DNA from: Candidatus Aenigmatarchaeota archaeon
GTDB taxonomy: Archaea; Aenigmatarchaeota; Aenigmatarchaeia; JACPZZ01
Direction: 5' to 3'
DNA: 37,028 nucleotides
Assembly: GCA_016195275.1 (NCBI GenBank)
Contig: JACPZZ010000028.1
Span: 1 to 37,028, forward strand
Positions 13,961-22,713 of the stretch are shown here, in pieces. Position 1 is the stretch's first letter; every line of letters begins with the position of its first letter. A program made the position numbers and the translations under genes. The notes below the pieces were generated by a model that did no database searches, was not told the origin of the DNA, and saw nothing but the letters and a program-made list of their open reading frames with translations.

Positions 13961-14941
13961 TCAGAAATTCATAGCTTTGTTTATACCAATGATAACTTTT
14001 TCAATATCCGGTAAATAGAATTTCTCCGTCTTGTAGAAAGGATATGGTGTATCATAACCCGTAACACGTATGGGCGGCGCATGCAAAGAAAGCATCGCTT
14101 TCTCCGTTATTTGCGCCGAAATCTCCGCACCCATGCCTGCGTTGCGCGGGCCTTCGTGAACAATAACAACCCGTCCTGTTTTTTTAACAGAATTTATTAT
14201 CGTGTCCGTGTCAATCGGATTTATCGTGCGCAAGTCAATGACCTCACAGCTGACGCCATTCTCTTCCTCCATTTTTTTAGCTGCTAGCATAGAAACATGG
14301 TACATGGTGCTCCATGAAATTATTGTAACATCTTTTCCTTCCTTACCCAGGTTCGCTTTGCCCAGCGGAATTTCGTAAGGCGTTTCCGGAACTTCCTCCC
14401 TGAACGCGCGATAAAGTTTCATCGGCTCGAAAAACAGCACAGGATCCTTGCTGCGGATCGCCGAAATTAAAAGGCCTTTCGCTTCGTAAGGGCCTGACGG
14501 TATTACGACTTTCAATCCCGGCATATGCGAATAAATCGCCTCGTTGCTTTCCGAGTGTAGTTCTAACGCATGAATGCCTCCGCCGCACGGGCTGCGCAAA
14601 ACCATAGGGCATGTGAATTTTCCGCCAGACCTGTATCTGATGCGCGCAGCGTGTGATACTAATTGCTCAAAAGACGCATAAGTAAAACCGCTGAACTGGA
14701 TTTCCGCAACCGGCTTCAAGCCGGCCGCAGCCATGCCAATCGATAAGCCTACAATGCTCAATTCCGCGAGCGGCGTGTCAACGACTCTGTCCGCGCCGTA
14801 TTTTTTAAACAAGCCGTCCGTCACGCGGAAAACACCGCCGTTAACGCCGACGTCTTCACCCAGCAGGACAACATTTTTATCTCTCTGCATTTCGTTGTCC
14901 AAGGCGGAATTAATCGCCGCTACCATGTGCATTTGTACCAT
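13961..14941 (-). CDS. 2-oxoacid/pyruvate dehydrogenase E1 beta subunit
   Basis: 326 aa, the standard length. It contains the transketolase pyrimidine-binding region (LLGEDVGVNGGVFRVT near the N-terminus), the conserved RSPCGGG loop, and the C-terminal transketolase domain (GRVVIVHEGPRNAGMGAEISAQI). With E1 alpha it forms the alpha2beta2 thiamine-diphosphate decarboxylase. GGTGA lies 6-7 nt before ATG 14941. Whether the substrate is pyruvate or branched-chain 2-oxoacids cannot be decided from the sequence. Confidence 0.94.
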   Translation of the reverse strand: MVQMHMVAAINSALDNEMQRDKNVVLLGEDVGVNGGVFRVTDGLFKKYGADRVVDTPLAELSIVGLSIGMAAAGLKPVAEIQFSGFTYASFEQLVSHAARIRYRSGGKFTCPMVLRSPCGGGIHALELHSESNEAIYSHMPGLKVVIPSGPYEAKGLLISAIRSKDPVLFFEPMKLYRAFREEVPETPYEIPLGKANLGKEGKDVTIISWSTMYHVSMLAAKKMEEENGVSCEVIDLRTINPIDTDTIINSVKKTGRVVIVHEGPRNAGMGAEISAQITEKAMLSLHAPPIRVTGYDTPYPFYKTEKFYLPDIEKVIIGINKAMNF

Positions 14942-14949
14942 TTAATTTC

Positions 14950-15056
14950 ACCCAAACTTTTTCCAGTTTCTTTTTCCCTTAAGGATTTTTCTTTTCAAAG
15001 ACAACGAAAATCTTTGATTTTCGTGCACAGAAAACTTCTGTTTTCTGTGAAAAGGC
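14950..15056. repeat. Two adjacent perfect hairpins between E1 genes
   Basis: ACGAAAATC-TTT-GATTTTCGT (15004-15024) is followed by CACAGAAAAC-TTCT-GTTTTCTGTG (15026-15049). The second is a covarying copy of hairpins at 24749-24771 and 26272-26295 (family A). Confidence 0.7.
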
Positions 15057-16175
15057 TTATGGGAACGAACCTTCGATCTTCTCAACCTTGTTCGTTGATT
15101 CTGTGCTTCTATCCTTGTAAGCCTCTTTTAACTCCTCCAATTCTTCTTTCAAATTCGGCGTCATCTCCGAAAATATGTTTTCGAACAATTCGTCGAGTTT
15201 TTGTGACGGGATGTTCTCCGCATCTGTGATCGCTTTCTCCGCTGCCTGCGTCGCTTCTGCTGTTATGTCCTGCTCGAATTTCTCGCTCCACAAGCCTTTT
15301 GACAACATGTATTTTTTTAATCTTTCCACAGGTTCTTTTTTCTTCCAAGTTTCGACTTCAGCCTGTTCCCGGTATTTTTTCTGGTCATCCGCCGAAGAAT
15401 GGTCGCCTAATCTGTACGTTAATAATTCGATTACGGTCGCGCCTTTGCCGCTGCGCGCCTTGTCAGCAGCGTAACGTATTGCCTTTATCACTGAAAAAAT
15501 ATCATTGCCGTCTGCCACGACACCGTCAATGCCTGCAGAAATCGCCTTCTGCGCTATTGTCTGCGACGCGGTTTGTCTGCTTCTTGGCACAGAGATGGCC
15601 CATTGGTTGTTTTGCACAACAAAGATAACAGGCAGGTTAAAAACACCCGCAAAATTCATCGCTTCGTAAAAATCTCCCCGCGACGTCGCGCCGTCTCCGA
15701 ATGTTGCTAAAGACACGTAATCTTTCCCTTTAATTTTGGCCGCAAAGGCCGCGCCTGCGGCGTGCGGCGGATGTGTCCCGACAGGAATGCAAATGGGGAA
15801 ATTGTTTCCCGCGTTGGCGAATCCTCTTGCGTCGCCCATCCAGTAAAGCAAAACGTCTTTTAACGGCATTCCGCGCGCGTACAGCGCGCCGCTGTCGCGG
15901 TATGTCGGGAAAAACCAGTCGTCTTTGCGTAGTGAAGCGGCGATTCCAACTTGGCAGGCTTCCTGACCTAAATAGGAAATATACGGCCCAACGCGGCCCT
16001 GCCGTTGTATCTTCATTGTCTTGTCGTCGTAAACGCGGATCGTAACCATTTTTTTGTAAAGTTCTTTTATCTCGTCGTTCGTGAGCTTAGGCATCTCGCC
16101 TGTAACTTTGCCGTTCTCGTCCATTATGGAAATCGTCTTGACGGAAAAATTGTATTCGTTTTGTTCGCCTGTCAA
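15057..16175 (-). CDS. 2-oxoacid/pyruvate dehydrogenase E1 alpha subunit
   Basis: 372 aa. The thiamine-diphosphate motif GDG...NN is at residues 160-190 (GDGATSRGDFYEAMN...VVQNN). The phosphorylation-loop-like segment TYRLGDHSSADD is near 265. TTG at 16175 is the likely start because GGTGA stands six bases before it; the next ATG would remove about 17 residues. First gene of the operon E1 alpha, E1 beta, (Doc, 35 aa), E2, glutaredoxin. A TATA-like tract at about 16245-16256 would start transcription at the family B hairpin 16199-16230. Confidence 0.94.
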   Translation of the reverse strand: MTGEQNEYNFSVKTISIMDENGKVTGEMPKLTNDEIKELYKKMVTIRVYDDKTMKIQRQGRVGPYISYLGQEACQVGIAASLRKDDWFFPTYRDSGALYARGMPLKDVLLYWMGDARGFANAGNNFPICIPVGTHPPHAAGAAFAAKIKGKDYVSLATFGDGATSRGDFYEAMNFAGVFNLPVIFVVQNNQWAISVPRSRQTASQTIAQKAISAGIDGVVADGNDIFSVIKAIRYAADKARSGKGATVIELLTYRLGDHSSADDQKKYREQAEVETWKKKEPVERLKKYMLSKGLWSEKFEQDITAEATQAAEKAITDAENIPSQKLDELFENIFSEMTPNLKEELEELKEAYKDRSTESTNKVEKIEGSFP

Positions 16176-16198
16176 TTCGCTTCACCACGTTACCGCCT

Positions 16199-16230
16199 GA
16201 AACAGATTCCATACAGGCAGAATCTGTTTC
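16199..16230. repeat. Hairpin family B at the 5' end of the dehydrogenase operon
   Basis: GAAACAGATTC (16199-16209), 10-nt loop, GAATCTGTTTC (16220-16230): perfect 11-bp stem. It lies in the presumed 5' untranslated region of the E1 alpha gene, and the identical stem occurs at 17882 and 26441. Confidence 0.7.
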
Positions 16231-16350
16231 TAGTTTGTAACCTTCTTTAACTAATATTTACACGTTTAAAAACCTTATTCGTACGGGAGAAAAATTGTCG
16301 AAGGGTTGGGTTTAAATGTGCATGGAAAACAATAAATTACTCTGGATAGG

Positions 16351-17355
16351 GTGACAGAAATCGAAAACGGTGTAAGAAGACTTAAGGGTATTTTGGAGAG
16401 AATTTTCCACCATTCCGCTGGCAGGGAAACTTACGAAACCGCGGTCAATGCTGCTATTGAAAATTATTACAGGGCGGGTGATTTAAGACGGCTCGGTGAG
16501 TTTGCTGAGGAGGCAATTTATTCCAGCGACGGCAAGACCCGTGCCCGCGGCATCAGGGCTCTTGACAGGATAGTGAAACTGGCGGAAAAAACAGAACCTT
16601 CGCAAAAAGGACGGTGGGCAACTGATACAATTACCGACTTCAAGGGAAAGGCTAGAAAATACTCGGTCTATCTGCCGCCGGGATACGAAAATTCAATGGA
16701 AAGGTATCCTGTGGTTTACGTGATGCATGGTTTGATGACGCCTATAAACAGCCCCTCCGGCCTGAAAAGCAGCGGTGAATACTGGAAAAAAGGCCTTGAA
16801 CTGGATACAATGCTGGACCGGCTGATATCAAGTGGCGCAATTCACAAAATGATATTTGTGATGCCTGATATGGGCGCAATGCCTCTGCGGCCGTCTGGCA
16901 GAAATGAAGAGTTTTTGGTCAACACACTGATACCAGAAGTGGATAACAAATATCGGACAGTCCCGGACAAAAACCATCGTGCCATAGACGGTTATTCCCT
17001 GGGGGCGAGATTGTCCATAGGCATTGCCTCAAAAAATCCTGACAAATTTTCTTCCGCTGGCGGCCACAATGGGACTTACCATGGTACTGCCCCTAAAAGG
17101 ATTGAAGGACTTAAGGTATACCTGTCTTCAAGCATTTGGGACCCACTGTCAATTACGAAAACGCGGCGGGTTGCCAAGACAGTGGAAGGAGGCGGCAATG
17201 TTGCTTACGACCAGCACAAAATGATCACGGCCTCGCTGCCCACACCTTTCCACTCGCACCAGATGTGGAAACGCGGCCTAGAGATGTCATTCATTTACCA
17301 CTCAATGAATTTCAAAAGGTCGGAAAGAAGCGCGCTGTCCTTTCTTTATCATTGA
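16351..17355 (+). CDS. Esterase (esterase D/enterochelin-esterase-like alpha/beta hydrolase)
   Basis: 334 aa. Residues 1-90 are a helical extension. The alpha/beta-hydrolase domain begins with RKYSVYLPPGYENS, has PVVYVMHGL (oxyanion region), nucleophile elbow GYSLGA (Ser about 216) and a C-terminal His in FHSHQMWKRGL. This is the PF00756-type carboxylesterase pattern. GTG 16351 overlaps the stop of a 12-codon upstream ORF (MCMENNKLLWIG, GGGTGA overlap), possibly translational coupling. A TTTAAAAACC box at about 16264 is the probable promoter. Confidence 0.85.
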   Translation: MTEIENGVRRLKGILERIFHHSAGRETYETAVNAAIENYYRAGDLRRLGEFAEEAIYSSDGKTRARGIRALDRIVKLAEKTEPSQKGRWATDTITDFKGKARKYSVYLPPGYENSMERYPVVYVMHGLMTPINSPSGLKSSGEYWKKGLELDTMLDRLISSGAIHKMIFVMPDMGAMPLRPSGRNEEFLVNTLIPEVDNKYRTVPDKNHRAIDGYSLGARLSIGIASKNPDKFSSAGGHNGTYHGTAPKRIEGLKVYLSSSIWDPLSITKTRRVAKTVEGGGNVAYDQHKMITASLPTPFHSHQMWKRGLEMSFIYHSMNFKRSERSALSFLYH

Positions 17356-17530
17356 TTTCATTGAAATCCAAGTCTATGCACCATGCCCTCTCTCTTCTCA
17401 CAGGCTCTGCGGCCCACGCTGGGAAATCTCTGTCCGAAGGTGCCAGTCTGCCGACAACCTTAGCGTTCCCGCCCCATGATAAGGCTGTTTATTGTTGCCG
17501 TGATTTCCCATGAAATTACAACAAGATTAA
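17356..17530. other. Intergenic region before the 23S promoter
   Basis: No ORF with a ribosome binding site and no recognisable RNA was found. The open frame running through it is a continuation of an antisense or shifted frame of the esterase. Confidence 0.5.
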
Positions 17531-17540
17531 ACCTTAAATA
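17528..17540 (+). promoter_or_regulatory. 23S rRNA promoter (BRE/TATA)
   Basis: TAAACCTTAAATA resembles the 16S promoter box (CCTTTAAATA). Start of transcription is expected near 17565, giving a leader of about 615 nt. Confidence 0.55.
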
Positions 17541-17564
17541 CTAGTCGGTCGAATATATCCTTTG

Positions 17565-18179
17565 CTGGTCAGTTATGTTAGGCGCTTAAACTGCATTGGA
17601 ACTACTTTTACAGTCTTTAGTCGGCTGACGCATACATTGTATGCGTCTAATTGTACCGGACTGGAGAGCTATAAACGCTCGTTGTTGTGGGATGTGATAC
17701 ATCTTTATGCAAATGTTAAAATTCGTTTGGAATGAGTAACATCATTTCGGACGGAAGCGGTTGAAGCGTACCTATGGTATGCTTCTGTTCGCAACGAACG
17801 ATGACGCGAAGTAACTGTCTCTGGAAAACGCGCAAGCGTTTAATGACGAGAGAGAACACCTTTGGAGTTCGTGAAAAAACTGAAACAGATTCAGACAAAA
17901 GAGAATCTGTTTCGGTCAGTACGAGGATTTGCAGATGCTTGCAAATCTGAGCAAAGTGAGAGTTAGGAAAAAGAAATGGGTGCATCGTAAACTGAATGCT
18001 ATGCATCAATTTCAGTTAGCTACATCACGATGATGCGTCATAGGCAGGCCGCAGAAAACGGTTCGTAAAAAATACGAATCGTTTAGCAAAAAATTAGGCA
18101 AACTGAGTTCAAACGAGACAAGTTGTTAAGTAGACTAAACCAGATTTATTCAAAATTAAATCTGGTTTTAGTTACGCGC
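17565..18179 (+). ncRNA. Pre-23S leader with a chain of hairpins
   Basis: It contains at least five near-perfect hairpins: 17627-17647 (GACGCATAC/GTATGCGTC), 17763-17785 (GAAGCGTACC/GGTATGCTTC), 17882-17913 (family B), 18056-18084 (AAACGGTTCGTA/TACGAATCGTTT), and 18137-18168 (AAACCAGATTTA/TAAATCTGGTTT). No coding potential is convincing. Processing and protection of the long precursor is a plausible role. Confidence 0.65.
17882..17913. repeat. Hairpin family B in the 23S leader
   Basis: GAAACAGATTC, 10-nt loop, GAATCTGTTTC. The stem is identical to 16199-16230 and 26441-26473 while the loops differ. Confidence 0.7.
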
Positions 18180-18394
18180 AATTTGTTTTGACTCGACGCC
18201 ATTTGGTGGATGACTCGGCTTCGGTTGTCGAAGAAGGACGTGGTAAGCTGCGATAAGCTTTGGGTAGGCGCACACAGCCTTTTATCCAAAGATCTCCGAA
18301 TAGGACATCCAATCAGAAAAATCTTCTGATATTCCGTAAGGAATGAGAACGGGGTGAGTTGAAGCATCTTCGTAGCCCCAGGAAAAGAAATCAA

Positions 18395-18431
18395 TAAAAC
18401 CAATTTTGATATCAAGTCAAAATTGGTTTTC
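18395..18431 (+). other. 23S hairpin insertion (37 nt), domain I
   Basis: It splits the conserved GAAATCAA/GAGATT block. AAAACCAATTTTGA (18396-18409), loop TATCAAG, TCAAAATTGGTTTT (18417-18430) is a perfect 14-bp stem. Unlike most others it lacks a clear 4-bp central exon-intron helix: flanks AATC/GATT leave opposed 3-nt bulges. It is either a non-canonical intron or a retained expansion. Confidence 0.65.
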
Positions 18432-19119
18432 GAGATTGCGTTAGTAACGGCGAGTAAAAGCGCAACAGTGCAAACCGAATCCCTTGCCGACAAGGTAAGG
18501 GAGATGTGGTGTTATAGGACTTGGGTTCTGCCCAGTTTTCCGAGCCAAAGCTTCTGGAAAGAGGCGCGACACAGGGTGATAGCCCCGTAGGTTAAGGAAA
18601 AAAGGTGGATACCAAGTATCCTGAGTACCTCCGCTTGGATATGTGGAGGGAATTTGGGTGGCATTTACATCCAACACTAAATACAAACGAAGTCCGATAG
18701 CAAAATAGTACGGTGACGGAAAGTTGAAAAGAACCCTTGAAAGGGAGTTAAAAGAACCTGAAACCAAATGGCCATAGGCGGACACTGCTCGAAAGGATCT
18801 TTCTTCCAAATGAAGAATTCGTGAGGATTTTGTAAGAGGAAGAATGCCGGAGTGGTGTCGTTCGTTTCGAAAAACGCGTCAGGGAGTTTATTTTTGTGGC
18901 GAGGCTAAGCCGTTAAGCGGCGGAGCCGTAGCGAAAGCGACAAGCTTGCAACTACTTCGTGTAGCTAGAAGCGCCGTGTGAAAGCGCGGGAAGTCACAGG
19001 AATAAGACCCGAATCTGGTCGATCTAGTCCTAGGTAGGCTGAAGCCCCGAGAAATCGGGGTGGAGGGCCGTTAGGGGTTCTGGTATTCAATCCGTTCCCG
19101 AGACCTGGGATTAGGGGTG

Positions 19120-19152
19120 AAACTGGTTTAAGTCAAAAGGAACCTCGGTTGC
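19120..19152 (+). other. 23S small insertion with unclear boundaries
   Basis: About 33 extra bases lie between AGGGGTG and GAAAGAC. GGTT/AACC and AAC/GTT segments can pair. I could not draw a canonical splice motif, so expansion versus intron is open. Confidence 0.5.
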
Positions 19153-19159
19153 GAAAGAC

Positions 19160-19990
19160 AGATATACAGATTTACACCAACCCGTTGGTAGTGTGATGAA
19201 AATTAAAGAGGAAGTTTTAGCCTCGGTAATTGGGATGCTATTGACAGATGGTGGCATATCTGTAATTAGCAAAAATAAGTTAGAAGTCTTCCTTACAAGC
19301 AACTCGGAAGCTTTAAGGGAGTCTTTCAAGCAAAATTTGCAAATACTGTTCCCAAACCTGAATCTAAAATTTCAGACGGTGCATGGCAGAACGGTTAAAA
19401 AGATAAGGGTATGTAGTCGCGAAGTGGGTGTAGAATTTCTTAAATTTTCTACCACCTTTCGCACAAGGCCGTGCAACACTTTTCCGGTATGCCCAAAATT
19501 TAGGGGTGTGCCGGAAAGGGCTGTGCCACATGAGTGTAATTCATTAAACGGATTTCCACCGGCTACATTACCTAGCTTTATAATTAACGGGACACCTGCT
19601 GTAAAACGAGTCGCATTAAGAAGTGCAATGACTTGTGATGGTGGGATTGAATTTCACAAAATTGTGCATAATGGCAAGGAATATCTTCAAAGAAGATTGC
19701 TTTTAAGATGTCATAACCCGAATTTATTGGGTCAATGGGAGCGGGTTTTTGTAGCTTGTGGTTTTAAGATTACCAAAACGATAAATGAAATAAGAATAAC
19801 CGGCAAAAAAAACAATTTGAAAAGTTCAGAAACGAAATAAAATTCATCGATGATGTTCTTGTAGAAAGAAGCAAGTTTTGGAAAGGTATAAGCAAAAATG
19901 AAGTTTTAGATATCGCAATCGAATCCTTTGATTTAACTAGCACCAAAAGCCAATCGAGATCAGGGATATCTTTTAAGCGTCGAAATGGTA
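19160..19990 (+). other. 23S intron with frameshifted LAGLIDADG ORF (boundaries approximate)
   Basis: It lies between exon GAAAGAC and a short exon ATTTGAACCAT, corresponding to the conserved GAAAGACTAATCGAACCAT segment of domain II. Exact splice sites were not resolved. Confidence 0.7.
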
Positions 19991-20076
19991 AATTTGAACC
20001 ATGTTGCCTGATTGGAGAGTTCCATTTCCAAACTATCATCGAAAGAGTGGTTGGAATACCTTGCTGGAATTATTAA
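19196..20076 (+). pseudogene. LAGLIDADG homing endonuclease, frameshifted
   Basis: The first frame (19196-19840) carries both motifs, ASVIGMLLTDGGIS near the N-terminus and VALRSAMTCDGGIEF at about residue 145, as in the 291-aa protein at 21537. It stops early after an A8 run (19805-19812). One extra A would continue the protein into the next frame (QFEKFRNEIKFIDDVLVERS..., through 20076), which looks like a genuine C-terminal region. The gene is either recently inactivated, affected by a homopolymer sequencing error, or expressed by slippage. The continued frame would run over the small exon at about 19990-20002. Confidence 0.7.
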
Positions 20077-20540
20077 AAATTTATTCGGAATTGATTGCAA
20101 AATCGGTCCGCATAGGGATGGTTTCAGGCTAAGGGTGTATTCAAAACTCTTGAATGTTTTCCTTGAAAAAGTATTTGATATGCCACATGATCAAGAAAAT
20201 TGGAAAACCCCAAACTTGATCGAAGAAAATGAAATTTCTTGGAAGTGGTACATGTCGGGGTTCTTTGATGCGGAAGGTTATTTCACAAAACCGGAAACCT
20301 TCCTAAAAACTGGTAAAGTGAAATTGACATTTTCACAGAACAACAAAGAATCCTTGGAATTTATAAAAATGGCATTAAACTATTTTGGGATAAAATCAGG
20401 TAAAATTTATTTGGAAAATGGACGAAAATGCCATACTCTTCAAATTCAGGCGATTTTTGACATAAAACGATTTTCAGAAGAAATTAATTTAGTCAGAAAA
20501 AAGAAAAACATGGCTCAACTTTTAGACGTCTTTAAAGACC
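20003..20540 (+). other. 23S intron with truncated LAGLIDADG ORF (boundaries approximate)
   Basis: It begins about 12 nt after the previous intron ends and stops before TATAGCTGGTTCCCTC. The junctions were not resolved to the base. Confidence 0.65.
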
Positions 20541-20560
20541 CTATAGCTGGTTCCCTCTGA
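20012..20560 (+). CDS. LAGLIDADG endonuclease lacking its first motif
   Basis: 182 aa from a TTG start. The second motif YMSGFFDAEGYF is canonical at about residues 80-91, followed by the typical KLTFSQNNKESLEFIKMAL...FGIKSGKIY half. The N-terminal half begins inside what would be the first repeat (EYLAGIIKNLFGIDCKIG), and the first LAGLIDADG helix is not present. Likely a degraded enzyme or maturase remnant. The stop lies in exon sequence after the 3' splice site. Confidence 0.7.
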   Translation: MESSISKLSSKEWLEYLAGIIKNLFGIDCKIGPHRDGFRLRVYSKLLNVFLEKVFDMPHDQENWKTPNLIEENEISWKWYMSGFFDAEGYFTKPETFLKTGKVKLTFSQNNKESLEFIKMALNYFGIKSGKIYLENGRKCHTLQIQAIFDIKRFSEEINLVRKKKNMAQLLDVFKDPIAGSL

Positions 20561-20837
20561 AATGAGCCTCAGCTCAGCCTCGTCGGAGATAGATTTCAGA
20601 GTAAGGCACTGATTGGGGGTCCAAGTTCCGAAAGGAACAGATTTCCTGTCAAACCAAGAAACTGGAATCGTCGTAGAAGACGGGAGTGAGGGTGCCGGGG
20701 TAAGCTCGGCATCCGAGACCGGAACAACGGAGACCATGGTTAAGGTCCCTAAATCTTGGCTAAGTGATAAAGGATGTCTCAATTCTTAAACAGCGGGGAG
20801 GTTGGCTTAGAAGCAGCCATCCTTCAAACAGTGCGTA

Positions 20838-20878
20838 AGTTGGGCACCCGAATATGATTTCGGATGTTCGGCCGCAAA
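20838..20878 (+). other. 23S mini-intron (41 nt) in the GTPase-associated centre
   Basis: Exon TGCG (20832-20835) pairs with intron CGCA (20873-20876). Bulges are TAA and AAA, and a long inner stem is rich in G-U pairs. Splicing gives GTGCGTAATAGCTGACC, the universal GCGTAATAGCTCAC sequence of the L11-binding region (near 1093 in E. coli numbering, from memory). Confidence 0.87.
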
Positions 20879-21469
20879 ATAGCTGACCCGTCTAGAATTG
20901 GGGCGCCCAAAATGGAAGGGACTAAGTCAAGTACCGATACCTTGGATTTTGGAATTTTGTTCCAAAGTGGTAAGAGGGCGTCCCCTTAGGGCAGAAGCTT
21001 CTCCGTGAGGAGAAGTGGACCTTTGGGGAGCGAGAATCCTGACGAAAGTAACAGCAAAGTCGAGTGTGAATCTCGACCGTCTAAAGTACAAGAGTTTCCT
21101 GGCAACGTTCGTCAACCAGGAGTTAGTCGATCCTAAGGTTAGCCCTAACTGGGTAAAATCGAATTGGGAAGCAGGTTAATATTCCTGCACCATCTGGATA
21201 CGTGCCGCAAGGCGTGATTGTATTCTGACGCCTCGGGATAGGTGGACAGCGACCATCGTCGCTGCCAAGCATTGAAATTTGGGGAGTCTCGTAATGAGGA
21301 GAACCGAATGAACGTGTGAGTGGCGCTCGCAAGGGCGTTCCGCCAAATCCTGGGGTCCATGAAAAGGAAGCAATAAGAATTCCAGATGATCGTATCAAGA
21401 ACCGATACAGGTGTACACGCTGAGAAGGCGAAGACGTGTTGAGTGAACTCTACCCAGGGAAATCGGCAA

Positions 21470-22388
21470 ATGGGTTAAGGACCAATCGTACAGTAGGCTC
21501 CGTAAGATTTATACGCATAAAAAATAAATTCTTATAGTGCTTGCTGTACGAAACTTAATTTATCTTGTAGCCGCGGTATTGGCGGATGGTTCTATCGATA
21601 CCGAAAGGTACACCGTAACGTTTACGGAAGATAAGGGGGTTGTCGAAAAAATAACTAAAACCGCAAGCAAAATAGGAGATTTGCAACTTGAATGGAAATT
21701 AGAAAAACAGAAAAATTCGACGAGGGCGCGAACTTATTCTAAAAAACTCTGTGATTCGATGCTTAGTTTGATACCGAGTTTTAGAACACGACCTTTGGGA
21801 AAACACCCAACAAAAATTCCTATAGAACAAAGAAATATGTATCTGGAGTATCCAAAGATAAAATTACCGGAGACGATAAAAACCGGTGCGAATAAAATCG
21901 ATTTCTTGAGGGTATTCGCAACGTGTGACGGGGGTCCAGAATTTTCAGTTTATTCGAGGGGAAATGGGGCACTACAATTGCACGTCGGAGTGAAAATAGG
22001 GTGCGATAACCCTTATCTCAGAAAAGAGATCAAAGATATGATGACCGGCTTACGAGTAAATTTTGTGGAAAGAAATGACGGGATAATAATCAAACAAAAT
22101 TCAGAAATAATAAAGTTCGCAAAAACCGTAGGATTTCTTTCGGAATCAACGATAAGGAGAGGAAAATTATTAAAGGGTTTTACAAAGAACGACGCGTTGA
22201 CATTTATGGTAATGTGCGCAGAACTTTCAAAACAATCACCGTGGATAAATAAAAATTTTTCGGATAAAAAACGATTAGAAAATTTTTTGGTAGAATGTAT
22301 TGAATTAATTTCGTCAAAACATTTTGATGATTTGCAAAATCTTATAGAAAAGGAATTAAAAATTAGGTTAATCCTTAACCCAGTCGAA
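21470..22388 (+). other. 23S intron with LAGLIDADG ORF (919 nt), domain III/IV
   Basis: The perfect terminal stem GGGTTAAGGA (21472-21481)/TCCTTAACCC (22372-22381) is extended by T-A. Exon CGGC pairs with GTCG next to it, and bulges are AAA and AAT. Splicing gives ATCGGCAA-TTTAGCTCCGTAAC, the consensus at correct length. Confidence 0.87.
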
Positions 22389-22412
22389 TTTAGCTCCGTA
22401 ACTTCGGAATAA
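21537..22412 (+). CDS. LAGLIDADG homing endonuclease
   Basis: 291 aa, apparently intact, two motifs: LVAAVLADGSID (about residues 10-21) and FLRVFATCDGGPEF (about 123-136), with acids D18 and D131. It is closest in design to the frameshifted gene at 19196 (shared TFRTRP/FRTRPLGKHP-type linker and TCDGG motif), so the two introns probably share ancestry. The C-terminus (VEFSSVTSE) reads through the 3' splice site into 23S exon sequence. GTG start at 21537. Confidence 0.87.
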   Translation: MLAVRNLIYLVAAVLADGSIDTERYTVTFTEDKGVVEKITKTASKIGDLQLEWKLEKQKNSTRARTYSKKLCDSMLSLIPSFRTRPLGKHPTKIPIEQRNMYLEYPKIKLPETIKTGANKIDFLRVFATCDGGPEFSVYSRGNGALQLHVGVKIGCDNPYLRKEIKDMMTGLRVNFVERNDGIIIKQNSEIIKFAKTVGFLSESTIRRGKLLKGFTKNDALTFMVMCAELSKQSPWINKNFSDKKRLENFLVECIELISSKHFDDLQNLIEKELKIRLILNPVEFSSVTSE

Positions 22413-22586
22413 GGAGTGCCAGCTCAGTGATGAGCTGGTCGCAGTAACAAGGCGAGAGGGACTGTTTAATAAAAACGCTGGGATCTGCTTAGCCAGTAAT
22501 GGTTTGTACAGATCTTAAAGCCTGCCCAGTGGCGGTGTGTCAAGCTTGGTTACAACCGGGTGAAGCCCCGCTATACGGCGGCGGTA

Positions 22587-22620
22587 ATTTAGCAAGTTAC
22601 AAAAATTTGCTAAACCGTTT
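22587..22620 (+). other. 23S mini-intron 1 of 3 in the helix 69-71 region (34 nt)
   Basis: Exon GCGG (22581-22584) pairs with intron CCGT (22615-22618). Bulges are TAA and TTA, and the inner stem is TTTAGCAA/TTGCTAAA. Splicing gives GGCGGTAACTCTGACCGTC, matching the near-universal GGCGGTAACTATAACCGTC. Confidence 0.9.
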
Positions 22621-22635
22621 ACTCTGACCGTCTTA

Positions 22636-22667
22636 ACTCAATCAACGTTAAGTTGATTGGGAGGTCT
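22636..22667 (+). other. 23S mini-intron 2 of 3 (32 nt)
   Basis: Outer exon helix ACC/GGT, central helix GTCT/AGGT (two wobbles), bulges TAA and CTA, inner 9-bp stem CTCAATCAA/TTGATTGGG. Splicing yields CCGTCTTAAGGTAGCG, whereas simple alignment without this fold left the consensus one A short. This is independent support for splicing. The exon upstream is 15 nt. Confidence 0.9.
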
Positions 22668-22678
22668 AGGTAGCGTAA

Positions 22679-22713
22679 ATATCAATTCCATGAATCAGGA
22701 ATTGAAAACGTAA
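22679..22713 (+). other. 23S mini-intron 3 of 3 (35 nt)
   Basis: Exon GCGT (22673-22676) pairs with ACGT (22708-22711). Bulges are AAA and AAT, and the inner stem includes TCAATTCC/GGAATTGA. Splicing gives GGTAGCGTAATCCCTTGTCG, near the universal GGTAGCGAAATTCCTTGTCG. The exon before it is 11 nt. Confidence 0.84.

Noticed and set aside
17136-17513. Frame overlapping the end of the esterase gene
   Set aside because: Out of frame with the recognised esterase, with no ribosome binding site or family similarity.
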